A stretch of 64,000 nucleotides of DNA, taken from the NCBI RefSeq assembly GCF_019216885.1, contig NZ_JAAQRC020000001.1, forward strand, positions 1,488,001 to 1,552,000, written 5' to 3'. This DNA is from Methylobacterium sp. SyP6R (GTDB lineage Bacteria > Pseudomonadota > Alphaproteobacteria > Rhizobiales > Beijerinckiaceae). Positions 18,041 to 28,575 of the stretch are shown in pieces. The notes under the pieces are model-generated. The model did no database searches. It saw only the letters and a program-made list of their open reading frames with translations, and was not told where the DNA came from. The position numbers were made by a program, and so were the translations under genes. Every line of letters begins with the position of its first letter. Positions within the stretch are counted from its first letter, which is position 1.

Positions 18041-19573
18041 ATGACGGGGGCGGAACCCAGCATGGGACAGGCCGGTGCCTACGGGGAACTCGAGCGGGTT
18101 CCGACCGGAATCGCCGGGCTCGACGACATCCTCGGCGGCGGGCTGTTTCGCGGCGGCGTCTACATCGTCCAGGGCACGCCGGGCTCAGGCAAGACCATCT
18201 TCGGCAACCAGGCCTGCTATACGCATGCAGGCGCCTCGCCTGCCGGCTCGCATGCGGGCGCCTCGCCGGAGCACCGGGCGCTCTACGTCACGCTGCTCGC
18301 CGAGAGCCATTCGCGGATGCTCGGCCACATCGCGCCGCTCGGCTTCTTCCGGGCCGGCCTGATCCCCGACCGGATCACGTACCTGAGCGCCTTCCGCACC
18401 CTCCAGGACGAGGGGCTGGCCGGCCTCCTGACCCTGCTGCGCCGGGAGATCGCGATCCGCGAGGCGAGCCTCCTCGTCCTCGACGGCCTGGTGGCGGCGG
18501 AGGAGAGCGCCGCCTCGACCCTCGAGTTCAAGACCTTCATCCACGAATTGCAGACCCAGGCCGCCGCCACCGGCGCAACCGCGCTCCTCCTCACCAGCGC
18601 CTCGGCCGGGGCCGACATGGTGGCGGCCGAGCACACGATGGTGGACGGGCTCATCGCCCTGTCGAGCCGGTTCAGCGGCTGGCGGGCGGAGCGCGAACTG
18701 GAGGTGCGCAAGTTCCGCGGCAGCGGCTTCCTGCGCGGGCGCCACAGCGTCCGCATCACCGATGACGGGATCCGGGTGTTTCCGCGCATCGAGGCGCGGT
18801 TGCGGCTGCCGAGCCGGCGCGACCACGTCGAGGGAGCCCCCCTCACCACCGGGTCGCCGTCCCTCGACGCGATGCTGGGCGGCGGCCTGCCGCACCATTC
18901 CACCACCCTCGTCGGCGGCCCCTCCGGTATCGGCAAGACCACGCTCGGCCTGCAGTTCCTCGGCGCCGATCCGGGGGCGCCGGGGCTGCTCTGCGGCTTC
19001 TACGAGAGCGAGGCCGCGATCCTCGCCAAGGCGCGGGCCCTCGACCTGCCGGTGGCCGGCCTGATCGGGGACGGCCGGGTCGGGGTGATGTGGCAGCCCG
19101 CCACCGAGGGGCTGATCGACGAGATCTGCACCGATCTGCTGGGGACGATCCGGAACCGGGGGGTCCGGCGCGTGTTCATCGACGGTCTGGACGCGATGTG
19201 TCGGATCGCCGGAGATCAGGACCGCATCGTCCGCATCTTCGCCGCCCTCACGGCGGAGTTCAGGGCGCTGGGCGTGACGGCGATGTACACCCGAGAGACC
19301 GACCTGCGCGGCACCTTCCTGGATGCTCCCTCCGGCGCTCCCTCCCTGCGGCAGACCTCCAGCGTCGCCGAGAACGTGGTGCTGATGCGCTCCTGTGTCC
19401 TGCGCTCCGGCGTCCACCGCCTGGTCGCCGTCGCCAAGGCCCGGGACGCCCGGATCGATCCCCGGTTGCGGATCTTCGACATCCGCCCCGGCGGCCTGGC
19501 AATCGACGACGGCCCCGAGCGGGCCGAGGCGATCCTGGCCGACCGCGACGCATCGAGCCACGGCGGGGAGTAG
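18041..19573 (+). CDS. KaiC/RAD55-like double RecA-domain ATPase
   Basis: 510 residues (ATG 18062 is also possible). It has two RecA-like domains in tandem. Domain 1 has Walker A GTPGSGKT (Lys51) and Walker B SLLVLDGLV. Domain 2 has GGPSGIGKTTL (near residues 291-301) and RRVFIDGLDAM. Each begins with the KaiC phrase (RVPTGIAGLDDILGGGLFRG; TGSPSLDAMLGGGLP). Proteins of this kind form hexamers and often work with histidine kinases. No kaiA or kaiB is nearby, so a clock function is not implied. An imperfect 27-base duplication (HAGASP twice) lies after Walker A. It is probably co-transcribed with the kinase before it and the receiver after it. Confidence 0.88.
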   Translation: MTGAEPSMGQAGAYGELERVPTGIAGLDDILGGGLFRGGVYIVQGTPGSGKTIFGNQACYTHAGASPAGSHAGASPEHRALYVTLLAESHSRMLGHIAPLGFFRAGLIPDRITYLSAFRTLQDEGLAGLLTLLRREIAIREASLLVLDGLVAAEESAASTLEFKTFIHELQTQAAATGATALLLTSASAGADMVAAEHTMVDGLIALSSRFSGWRAERELEVRKFRGSGFLRGRHSVRITDDGIRVFPRIEARLRLPSRRDHVEGAPLTTGSPSLDAMLGGGLPHHSTTLVGGPSGIGKTTLGLQFLGADPGAPGLLCGFYESEAAILAKARALDLPVAGLIGDGRVGVMWQPATEGLIDEICTDLLGTIRNRGVRRVFIDGLDAMCRIAGDQDRIVRIFAALTAEFRALGVTAMYTRETDLRGTFLDAPSGAPSLRQTSSVAENVVLMRSCVLRSGVHRLVAVAKARDARIDPRLRIFDIRPGGLAIDDGPERAEAILADRDASSHGGE

Positions 19574-19577
19574 GCCC

Positions 19578-19952
19578 GTGGCGACGGTGCTCATCGTGGA
19601 CGACGAGTTCGGCATCGCCGAATTGCTGGATGCCGTCCTTTCCGACGACGGTCATACGGTGGTCACCGCCGCCAATGGACGACAGGGCCTCGCCCGCGTC
19701 GCCGCAGCCCGGCCCGACCTGATCTTCCTCGACTTCATGATGCCGGTGATGGACGGGCCGGCGATGCTGGCGGCCTTGCGCGACGATCCGCAGACGCGGG
19801 GGATCCCGGTCGTGCTGATGAGCTCGATGCCGGAAGCCACCGTGCGCGAGCGCGCGTCGGGCCACGCCGTCTTCCTGCGCAAGCCGTTCCGGATCCGCCA
19901 GGTCCACGACCTCGTGGCGGCCTTGCTGCCGGGACCCTCCAAAGATAGTTGA
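19578..19952 (+). CDS. Single-domain response regulator (CheY-like)
   Basis: 124 residues starting with GTG 19578, five bases after the KaiC-like stop. The receiver has the acidic pair VDDE, phospho-acceptor Asp52 (FLDFMMPVMDG), the Ser of VVLMSS, and Lys in LRKPFR. There is no output domain, so it must signal by protein contact. It is likely phosphorylated by the kinase two genes upstream. Confidence 0.92.
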   Translation: MATVLIVDDEFGIAELLDAVLSDDGHTVVTAANGRQGLARVAAARPDLIFLDFMMPVMDGPAMLAALRDDPQTRGIPVVLMSSMPEATVRERASGHAVFLRKPFRIRQVHDLVAALLPGPSKDS

Positions 19953-19961
19953 CTCAGTCAA
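19949..19961. promoter_or_regulatory. Perfect palindrome, probable MarR-type operator
   Basis: TTGACTCAGTCAA, 6-bp arms around one base, overlapping the receiver stop and 41 bases before the MarR-GNAT start. MarR proteins commonly repress themselves through such short palindromes. Confidence 0.55.
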
Positions 19962-20002
19962 TCATGTCGGCGACCCTGCCGCCCTGGACGGGAGGCGGAT
20001 CG

Positions 20003-20953
20003 ATGATGCGCGAGGGTGAGGTCGAGGCGGCGATGGTCGCGGATATGCGGGCCTTCGGCCGGTTCTACACGAGGCAGATCGGCCTCCTGGAGGAGGGGCT
20101 GCACCGCAGCGCCTTCTCGCTCACCGAGGCGCGGGTGCTCTACGAGCTCGCCCACCGCGATGGCCTGACCGCCTCGGTCCTCGGCCAGGATCTCGGCCTC
20201 GATGCCGGCTATCTCAGCCGCCTGCTCAAGCGCTTCGAGGAACAGGGCCTCCTGACCCGCCGGGCCGCCGCCGATGACGGGCGGCGCCAGGTCCTGGCCC
20301 TGACGCCGGAGGGACAGGCCGCCTTCGCGCCGCTGAACGAGGCCTCGCGGGCGGAGGTCGAGGCGCTGCTGGCGCGGCTGCCCTGCGCCGACCGGGCGGC
20401 CCTCGTCGGCGCCATGGCGCGGGTGCGCCGGCTCCTCGGCGATCCGCCGGAGCGCCCGGCCATCTTGAGAGACCTGCGGCCCGGCGACATCGGCTGGATC
20501 GCCCACCGCCAGGGCCTGCTCTACGCCACCGAATACGGCTTCGACCTGACCTTCGAGGCCCTGGTGGCCGAGATCCTGGCGGCGTTCGTGCGCGACTTCG
20601 ATCCCGCGCGGGCCGGGGCCTGGATCGCCGAGCAAGCGGGAGAGGTGACGGGCAGCGTCTTCCTGGCGCCCGCCTCCGCGGGCGCGGGGCCCGCTTCCGA
20701 GACGGTGGGCAAGCTGCGCCTGCTCTACGTCGAGCCCTCCGCCCGCGGCCAGGGCCTCGGCCGGCGCCTCACCGCGGCCTGCATCGCGGGCGCCCGGGAG
20801 CGCGGCTACCGGCAGCTCACGTTGTGGACCAACGACGTGCTGGGTGCGGCGAGGCGGATCTACGCCGAGGCGGGCTTCCGGCTGGTCGAGAGCGCGCCGC
20901 ATCGGTCGTTCGGGCAGGATCTGGTGGGGGAGACCTGGGTGCTGGACCTGTAG
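20003..20953 (+). CDS. MarR-type HTH / GNAT acetyltransferase fusion
   Basis: 316 residues. ATG 20003 follows a gggaggcgg ribosome-binding site. Residues 10-145 are a MarR winged helix (TEARVLYELAHRDGLTASVL, then GLDAGYLSRLLKRFEEQGLL and a basic wing). Residues 155-316 are a GNAT domain with the acetyl-CoA loop ARGQGLGRRL and the C-terminal AARRIYAEAGFRLVE. Such fusions are widespread in proteobacteria; the substrate is unknown. It may respond to a ligand and acetylate a target directly. The palindrome just upstream suggests autoregulation. Confidence 0.92.
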   Translation: MMREGEVEAAMVADMRAFGRFYTRQIGLLEEGLHRSAFSLTEARVLYELAHRDGLTASVLGQDLGLDAGYLSRLLKRFEEQGLLTRRAAADDGRRQVLALTPEGQAAFAPLNEASRAEVEALLARLPCADRAALVGAMARVRRLLGDPPERPAILRDLRPGDIGWIAHRQGLLYATEYGFDLTFEALVAEILAAFVRDFDPARAGAWIAEQAGEVTGSVFLAPASAGAGPASETVGKLRLLYVEPSARGQGLGRRLTAACIAGARERGYRQLTLWTNDVLGAARRIYAEAGFRLVESAPHRSFGQDLVGETWVLDL

Positions 20954-20987
20954 TCGATCGGCCCCCACCGGACCTGACACCCTCCGG

Positions 20988-21124
20988 GTCATCCCGGGGC
21001 CGCGAAAGCGGAGCCCGGGATCCAGAACCGCGGATCATGCAGGATGAAGCGGAACGCCTGCCGCCCGATTCTCAAACGTCAGCGGTTATGGATTCCGGGC
21101 TCCGCTGCGCGGCCCCGGAATGAC
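20988..21124. repeat. 137-bp dispersed palindromic element
   Basis: Starts gtcatcccggggccgcg and ends cgcggccccggaatgac, long imperfect inverted repeats around a variable centre. Related copies lie at 13303, 37170, 39744 and 42975. Confidence 0.8.
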
Positions 21125-21165
21125 CCTGAGTGGTGTCGGCGTAAAGCCTGTCCCGCTTGACACTC

Positions 21166-21663
21166 TCACACCTTCTCCAGTGCCATCTCCAGGAAGCCCA
21201 GCGCGTCCTCGACGGCGCAGCGCCGGACCTCGGAGCGGCCGAGATCGCCGTAGCGGCGCTCGATGTGCCGGGTCGCCCGGCCGGCGGCGACGAGGCCGAA
21301 ATGGACGAGACCCACGGGCTTCGTCGGTGTGGAACCACTCGGACCGGCGATGCCCGTGATGGCGAGCGCCACGTCGGCACGGGAATGGGCGAGCGCCCCT
21401 TCGGCCATCGCCCGCGCCACGGGCTCGCTCACCGCGCCGTGGGCCGAGATCAGGTTGAAGTCGACGCCGAGGATCTCGGCCTTGGCTTCGTTGGAATAGG
21501 TGACGAAGCCGCGCTCCACCACCAGGGAGGAGCCCGCCACCTCGGTGAGCAGGGCGGCGACGAGGCCGCCGGTGCAGGATTCGGCGGTGACGAGGCGGGC
21601 CTGGCGCTCGCGATAGGCGGCGATCAGCACGCTCGCCCGGGTGACGAGGGCGGCATCGAACAT
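21166..21663 (-). CDS. cinA: CinA C-terminal family protein (NMN amidohydrolase-type)
   Basis: 165 residues of the stand-alone CinA-C/PncC type. Signature blocks are LVTAESCTGGLVAALLTEVAG, GFVTYSNEAKAEILGV and ITGIAGPSGST. These enzymes deamidate nicotinamide mononucleotide in NAD salvage. The N-terminal molybdopterin-like domain of full CinA is absent, as is common. Its ATG shares one base with the ispDF stop (TGATG), so translation is coupled; ispDF-cinA order is common in this group. Confidence 0.93.
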   Translation of the reverse strand: MFDAALVTRASVLIAAYRERQARLVTAESCTGGLVAALLTEVAGSSLVVERGFVTYSNEAKAEILGVDFNLISAHGAVSEPVARAMAEGALAHSRADVALAITGIAGPSGSTPTKPVGLVHFGLVAAGRATRHIERRYGDLGRSEVRRCAVEDALGFLEMALEKV

Positions 21664-22946
21664 CACGCGCGCGCCTCCGGCAGGCGGATGGTCGCGGCGG
21701 CCTGGGCCGCCAGGCCCTCGGCCCGGCCGACGAAGCCGAGCTTTTCCGTCGTCGTCGCCTTGATCGAGACCGCCGAGAGCGGCACGCCTGCGATCTCGGC
21801 GATCCGGGTGCGGATCGCCTCGCGATGGGCGCCGATCCGTGGCGCCTCGGCGAGCACCGTGATGTCGAGGTGGTCGATCACCCCGCCGCGCTCGGTCACC
21901 CGCCGCACCGCATCGGCGAGGAACTGGTCGGAGGAGGCGCCGCGCCAGCGCGGGTCGCTCGGCGGGAAATGCACGCCGATATCGCCGTCGGCGAGCGCGC
22001 CGAGGATCGCGTCGGTCAGCGCGTGCAGCACCACGTCGCCGTCGGAATGGGCGAGCACGCCGCGATCGGCCGGGATGCGCACGCCGCCGAGCCACACATG
22101 GTCGCCCTCCGTGAAGGCGTGCACGTCGAAGCCGGTGCCGAGGCGGGTCAGGAGGGTCATGGCGGGATCGCTCTCGGAGGGAGACGTGAAGGCGCGGTCG
22201 GCCTCGACGAGGTCGGCGGCCTGGGTGATCTTGCGGTTGCGCAGGTCTCCGGGGAAGACCGCCACCGGCAGGCCGGCCCATTCGGCGAGCGCGCCGTCAT
22301 CGGTGAAGCCGTCGAGCCCCTCCGCCGCCGCGCGCCCATGTGCCTCGTGGAGAAGGGCGAACCGGAACGCCTGCGGGGTCTGCACCGCGCGCAAATCCTC
22401 GCGCTTCGGCGTCTCGCGCACCCGGCCGTCCGGCTCGACCACCTTGATCGTGTCGCTCACCGGTACGCCCGGCACAGCAGCGCCGTGGCTCTCGGCCGCC
22501 GCGATCGCCCGGTCGATCAGGCCTGCATCGACGAAGGGACGGGCCGCGTCGTGCACCAGCACCAGGTCGGGGGCACCCTCCCGGGCGAGCGCCGCGAGCC
22601 CGGCCCGCACGGAGGCCTGCCGGGTGGCGCCGCCCTCGGTCGGCCGCGCGAGCTTGGCCTGGGCCGCCAGGGGAAGGTCGCCCACACACTCGTCGTAGAA
22701 GGCGGCGGCATCCGGGGCAATCACCACCTGGATCCGCGCGAGGCCCGGATGGGCGGCGAGCGCCGCCAGGGTCCGGGTCAGGACCGCCTGGCCGCCGACG
22801 CGGCGATATTGCTTGGGCGTGTCGCCGCCGACGCGGATGCCGCGCCCCGCGGCGACGACCACCGCGGCGATCTGGGGAAATGTCAAAGAGGTCGCTCCCG
22901 GGATTGCCCGCTCATTAGCCGGGGCGGTCCGTCGAGGCAAATGCAC
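21663..22946 (-). CDS. ispDF: Bifunctional IspD/IspF of the MEP isoprenoid pathway
   Basis: 427 residues from ATG 22946. A TTG at 22886 begins the recognisable enzyme ([20 protein letters not shown]) and may be the real start, giving 407. The IspD part has the nucleotide loop [28 protein letters not shown] and the C-terminal [10 protein letters not shown]. The IspF part starts at [16 protein letters not shown], with zinc-site [15 protein letters not shown] and [12 protein letters not shown]. IspD makes CDP-methylerythritol and IspF the cyclodiphosphate. The fusion is typical of alphaproteobacteria, although it skips the intermediate IspE step. Confidence 0.95.
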   Translation of the reverse strand: MHLPRRTAPANERAIPGATSLTFPQIAAVVVAAGRGIRVGGDTPKQYRRVGGQAVLTRTLAALAAHPGLARIQVVIAPDAAAFYDECVGDLPLAAQAKLARPTEGGATRQASVRAGLAALAREGAPDLVLVHDAARPFVDAGLIDRAIAAAESHGAAVPGVPVSDTIKVVEPDGRVRETPKREDLRAVQTPQAFRFALLHEAHGRAAAEGLDGFTDDGALAEWAGLPVAVFPGDLRNRKITQAADLVEADRAFTSPSESDPAMTLLTRLGTGFDVHAFTEGDHVWLGGVRIPADRGVLAHSDGDVVLHALTDAILGALADGDIGVHFPPSDPRWRGASSDQFLADAVRRVTERGGVIDHLDITVLAEAPRIGAHREAIRTRIAEIAGVPLSAVSIKATTTEKLGFVGRAEGLAAQAAATIRLPEARA

Positions 22947-23068
22947 CAGGGGAAGGGGAGTGCCGCGTCGGAAGAAAACCGGATCCGGGCGGGTTCTTTC
23001 GGAGCGATCCGGTCGTTGCTCCCACGTTGGTCGCAGGGCTGTCCGGGAGGAGGAGAAGGCGCGGGTTT

Positions 23069-23267
23069 CCCCCTCTCCCCGCGGGCGGGGAGAGGGCCGT
23101 GTCTCCGTTCAGGAGACATGGCAAGCGGAGGCGCAAGCCGGAGCGAGGGTGAGGGGGTGTTTCCGGAGGAGCCTCACTCGTCGAACCCCCCTCACCCTCG
23201 CCCTTCGGGCTCGCCGCGCCCCCTGAACGGCGGCACGGCCCTCTCCCCGCCCGCGGGGAGAGGGGGG
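23069..23267. repeat. 199-bp intergenic inverted repeat in the ispDF-dusB gap
   Basis: Both ends carry ccctctccccgc-type arms that are also internally palindromic. The inner parts pair imperfectly (gagggtgaggggg against ccccctcaccctc; the left arm contains ccgttcaggagac and the right ccctgaacgg). It occupies a third of the 627-bp gap 22947-23573 between divergent genes; the rest shows nothing definite. It resembles the many G/C-rich intergenic palindromes of Methylobacterium-like genomes. Confidence 0.7.
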
Positions 23268-23573
23268 GTCCCGCGCCATTCTTGTTTCCGGACCGCCTTG
23301 CGACGGTCAGAATCCGGGATTGCGCACGGTGCGGGACCGGCTCGGGTCCGGCCGCCATCCCGCAACGCAGCAAAGTCCGGGCGCCGCCGCTTCCATTCCG
23401 CCGTGATGCCCCCTTATCCTGCCCGGCACAGGCGCGAGCCGCCGCGGAACGCCACCGCGCACGGACCGGCGGCTCAAGGCCGGGGTCACTCACCACCCAT
23501 TTCGCAGGCAATTCGGGGATCGAAGCCCGAACGCGCTTGCGTACGACCAGGTTTTGGCTATTTGCTGTGCACA

Positions 23574-24626
23574 ATGACGACTGACCATTATTTGAGCGCA
23601 TGGGCCCCGGGGGCCGGGCCGGCAGCGCTGCCAAGAGGACCCCTGTCCGCAGGGGTAACGCGCGCGCGCGGGGCGCTGCTGGCACCCCTGTCCGGCGTGA
23701 CCGACCTGCACATGCGCCGCATCGCCCGCCGGTTGGGGGCCACCGCGACCGTGTCCGAGATGGTGGCGGCGGAGGATTTCGCCCGCGGCACCGAGGAGGC
23801 GCGCCTGCGGGCCGAGGGCGAGGGCGTGCTGCCCCACATCGTCCAGCTCGCCGGCTGCGACCCGGGCTGGATGGCGGAGGGCGCGCGGCTTGCCGAGGCG
23901 AACGGCGCCGACGTGATCGACGTCAACATGGGCTGCCCGGCGAAAGCCGTGACCGGCGGCCAGGCCGGCTCGGCCCTGATGCGCGACCTCGACCATGCCG
24001 AGCGCCTGCTCGCGGCGGTGCGCGAGGCGGTGTCGGTGCCGGTCACCGTCAAGATGCGGCTCGGCTGGGATGACGCCACTCGCAACGCCCCGGACCTGGC
24101 GCGCCGGGCCGAACGGCTCGGCTACGCCGCCGTCACGGTGCATGGCCGCACCCGGCAGCAATTCTATACCGGCCGGGCCGACTGGGCGGCGATCCGCGCC
24201 GTCCGCGACGCGGTGGCGATCCCGGTCGTCGCCAACGGCGACGTCGCGAGCCTCGCCGATGCCCGGGCCTGCCTGGCCGCGTCGGGCGCCGACGCGGTGA
24301 TGATCGGCCGGGCGGCGGTCGGGCGGCCCTGGCTCGTCGCGGCCATCGCGGCGGGGCTCACCGGCGAGACGGTCGCCGAGCCCGACGCCGCGGCAAAGGC
24401 GGAGCTCGCCGCCGAGCATTACGAGGGGCTGCTGGCCCTCTACGGCGCCCGGATGGGCGTGCGCCACGCTCGCAAGCACCTCGCCGCCTATGCCGACCAT
24501 GCCGGCGGGCTCGAAGCACCCGAGCGGACCCGGCTCGTCACCACCACCGACCCGGACGAGGCCGCGCGGCTGCTGCGGCGCGCCTTCGACGCACCGGCCG
24601 TAGGGCCCGAATGTCAGGCTGCATGA
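23574..24626 (+). CDS. dusB: tRNA-dihydrouridine synthase
   Basis: 350 residues. A flavoprotein TIM barrel that reduces uridines in tRNA. The FMN entry is [10 protein letters not shown], the catalytic Cys is in [19 protein letters not shown], and [23 protein letters not shown] and VANGDV follow. ATG 23574 is the first start giving a normal N-terminus. The stop overlaps the ntrB start (ATGA at 24623), matching the dusB-ntrB-ntrC order known from many alphaproteobacteria. Confidence 0.95.
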   Translation: MTTDHYLSAWAPGAGPAALPRGPLSAGVTRARGALLAPLSGVTDLHMRRIARRLGATATVSEMVAAEDFARGTEEARLRAEGEGVLPHIVQLAGCDPGWMAEGARLAEANGADVIDVNMGCPAKAVTGGQAGSALMRDLDHAERLLAAVREAVSVPVTVKMRLGWDDATRNAPDLARRAERLGYAAVTVHGRTRQQFYTGRADWAAIRAVRDAVAIPVVANGDVASLADARACLAASGADAVMIGRAAVGRPWLVAAIAAGLTGETVAEPDAAAKAELAAEHYEGLLALYGARMGVRHARKHLAAYADHAGGLEAPERTRLVTTTDPDEAARLLRRAFDAPAVGPECQAA

Positions 24627-25783
24627 GGATGAGCGATGCGCCAGCCCCCCTTGCCGCCCGCACCCGGAAGGCCTCGTTCATGAGCGACCCGACGAGCGAG
24701 ATGATCATCAACGCCCTGCCGCTGCCCGTCCTGACCATCGGCCCGGACGAGCGGATCATGCAGGTCAACATGGCGGCGGAGCACTTCTTCGACTATTCGC
24801 GCCGGATGATGCAGCGCCAGCGCCTGCGCGACATCATCCCGTTCTCCTCGCCGATCATCGCGCTGGTGAACGAGGTGCGCCGCCGCCGGGCCAGCGTCAG
24901 CGAATACCGGGTGGAACTGGCCTCGCCGCGCACCGGCGTCGAGCGCAGCGTCGACGTGTTCGCGACCCATCTCGACGACGACCTCGTGGTGCTGATGCTC
25001 CAGGAGCGCACCATCGCCGACAAGATGAACCGCCAGCTCACCCATCGGGGGGCCGCCCGCTCGATGGTGGCGCTCGGCGCGATGCTGGCCCACGAGATCA
25101 AGAACCCGCTCGCCGGCATCCGCGGCGCCGCCCAGCTCCTCGAACAGTCGGCCGCCGAGGACGATCGCCTCCTGACCCGGCTGATCTGCGACGAATCCGA
25201 CCGGATCGTGCGCATCGTCGAGCGGATGGAACTCTTCGGCGACGAGCGCCCGGTCGAGCGCGGGCCGGTCAACGTCCACGGCGTCCTCGACCAGGTGAAG
25301 CGCTCGGCCCAGTCGGGCTTTGCTCGCCACATCCGCTTCGTCGAGAATTACGATCCCTCGCTGCCGCCGGTGCTCGGCAATCGCGACCAGCTGATCCAGG
25401 TCATCCTCAACCTCGTCAAGAACGCGGCGGAAGCGATCGGCGCCGACGCGGTCGACGGCGAGATCATCCTGTCGACCGCCTTCAGGACGGGGCTTCGCCT
25501 CCAGGTGCCGGGCTCGCGCGAGCGGGTCAGCCTGCCGATCGAGGTGGCGGTGCGCGACAACGGACCCGGCGTCACCGCCGAGCTCCTGCCGGACCTGTTC
25601 GACCCCTTCGTCACCACCAAGGCGCAGGGGTCCGGCCTCGGCCTCGCGCTGGTGGCCAAGATCGTCGGCGACCATGGCGGCATCGTCGAGTGCGATCCCG
25701 CCCCCCGCCGCACCACCTTCCGCGTCCTCCTGCCGATGTCGCATGCCCGCGACGGGCGCGAATCCTCCGCCGAGACCGAGTGA
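24623..25783 (+). CDS. ntrB: Nitrogen regulation sensor kinase NtrB (GlnL)
   Basis: 386 residues from the ATG overlapping the dusB stop; ATG 24611 or 24680 are alternatives. A PAS domain ([20 protein letters not shown]) is followed by the H-box [20 protein letters not shown], then the N-box [16 protein letters not shown]1 VRDNGPGV and G2 [11 protein letters not shown]. There are no membrane segments, so it is cytoplasmic. In the family it phosphorylates NtrC when nitrogen is limiting and is controlled by PII protein. ntrC follows six bases later. Confidence 0.95.
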   Translation: MRMSDAPAPLAARTRKASFMSDPTSEMIINALPLPVLTIGPDERIMQVNMAAEHFFDYSRRMMQRQRLRDIIPFSSPIIALVNEVRRRRASVSEYRVELASPRTGVERSVDVFATHLDDDLVVLMLQERTIADKMNRQLTHRGAARSMVALGAMLAHEIKNPLAGIRGAAQLLEQSAAEDDRLLTRLICDESDRIVRIVERMELFGDERPVERGPVNVHGVLDQVKRSAQSGFARHIRFVENYDPSLPPVLGNRDQLIQVILNLVKNAAEAIGADAVDGEIILSTAFRTGLRLQVPGSRERVSLPIEVAVRDNGPGVTAELLPDLFDPFVTTKAQGSGLGLALVAKIVGDHGGIVECDPAPRRTTFRVLLPMSHARDGRESSAETE

Positions 25784-25788
25784 GCGCC

Positions 25789-27243
<1,455 letters not shown>

Positions 27244-28032
27244 GGATCGGGCCGGTCGGCGGCCGGCCCTTCCACCGTGGAATTTACGCGGCGTTTCGAC
27301 GCATCCGGGCGCATCGCCTCTCCTCCGCACCGGCGAGACGGGATAATCCGGCAAAACCGGAGCGGCGGGGACCTGATTTGGCCCGTTTTTGGCTTCACCC
27401 CCGTCCGATCCCGGCGCACTGCGAATTCGCGCTGCGACACCGTCGGCGCGGGCCTGACCATGATCTCGTTTCGACGCCGCGCCGTGAAGCCGCGTCGTCG
27501 CGGCGAAACGACCGCACAACCTTAAGTCGAATAACCTGTCTTCGTCGCCGGAACACTTCGCATCGTCTGGCGAAGACATCACGGCATCGCGGGACAGAAT
27601 AGGTGCGACAGACATCGTGGCGCGCCCTCGCGGTTTCGACAGGTCCGGCACCGCCGCGGCGGCCGATGGATTCGGGCCCGGATTGGACTTTCTGGGGTGG
27701 CTCTACGATCCCGCAACGTATCGGATCGTTGTTTTTATCAATTCTTAAGTGAAAGACGGACCGGCCCGCACATCCGTCGACTGCTTTGCCCCACACCCTC
27801 GATTGTCCCGGCAAACCCATGGCGGAAAAGGAGTTTTCCGCCATGGTCGTCTTCCAGCGGTGCTCCGCGGCGCGGCGCGGTCGGCGGCGCCGGTCAGGTC
27901 GTCTGACCTTTGGAAAAGCGGCAGAGATAATCCAGTGCCGTCTCTTGTGTTGATCGCGACACCTTGCAGTTGACGGAGACTGGCGTAACATCCATCACCT
28001 CGGACGGGGGCCCGCACTTCTCGAGGACCGCA
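27244..28032. other. 789-bp intergenic region between ntrC and the MucR-like gene, with a perfect hairpin
   Basis: It contains a 13-bp perfect stem at 27817-27846 (arms ccatggcggaaaa and ttttccgccatgg, loop ggag). Around 27728-27750 is an AT-rich tract (gtttttatcaattcttaagt) unlike the surroundings. No open frame has convincing coding character. The hairpin could be a terminator, a protein-binding palindrome or part of an untranslated RNA. Confidence 0.5.
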
Positions 28033-28470
28033 ATGAGTTCAGTTGACCACGACGAAACGCCTCAGATGATCGGCCTGGTGTCCGACATTGTCTCGGCCTA
28101 CGTGTCGAACAACAGCGTGCCGGTGGGCGAGCTGTCGAGCCTGATCCGCAGCGTCCACGAGGCGATGGCCCGGCTCGGCTCGGCCGCCCCGGCGGAGCCC
28201 GAGCGGCTGACCCCGCCGGTGCCGATCAAGAAGACCGTCACGCCCGACTACCTGATCAGCCTCGAGGACGGGCGCCGGTACCGGACGCTGAAGCGCCACC
28301 TCGCCGGCCGCGGTCTCACTCCGGAGGCCTACCGCCAGAAGTGGGGCCTGCCGCCGGACTACCCGATGGTCGCCGCTAACTACGCCGCGCAACGCTCGGA
28401 GCTCGCCAAGAGCATCGGGCTGGGCCAGAAGCCGGTGGTCCGCCGCCCACGCCCGGACCGGGCCGCCTGA
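28033..28470 (+). CDS. MucR/Ros-family transcriptional regulator lacking the zinc cysteines
   Basis: 145 residues. The N-terminus (IGLVSDIVSAYVSNNSVPVGEL) matches the oligomerising part of MucR/Ros. The DNA-binding half reads YLISLEDGRRYRTLKRHLAG, then LTPEAYRQKWGLPPDYPMVA. In Ros the zinc finger begins C-x2-C before the KRHL helix; here those positions are Ser and Asp, so zinc cannot be held in the classical way. Zinc-free members exist (the Ml proteins of Mesorhizobium). MucR proteins silence AT-rich promoters; the AT-rich tract upstream may be an autoregulatory target. Confidence 0.88.
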   Translation: MSSVDHDETPQMIGLVSDIVSAYVSNNSVPVGELSSLIRSVHEAMARLGSAAPAEPERLTPPVPIKKTVTPDYLISLEDGRRYRTLKRHLAGRGLTPEAYRQKWGLPPDYPMVAANYAAQRSELAKSIGLGQKPVVRRPRPDRAA

Positions 28471-28575
28471 CGCGCGCCATCGGCCACGGGCCGGACGGCG
28501 CGGCCGCCGGCTCCGATTGTCGCCGCGCCGGCATCCGTATTAATTTCGCCACACTGTAGTGGCCTTGCACCACGG

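Noticed and set aside
18041..19573. Circadian clock system based on the KaiC-like gene
   Set aside because: No kaiA or kaiB in the window, and KaiC relatives are widespread in non-clock roles.
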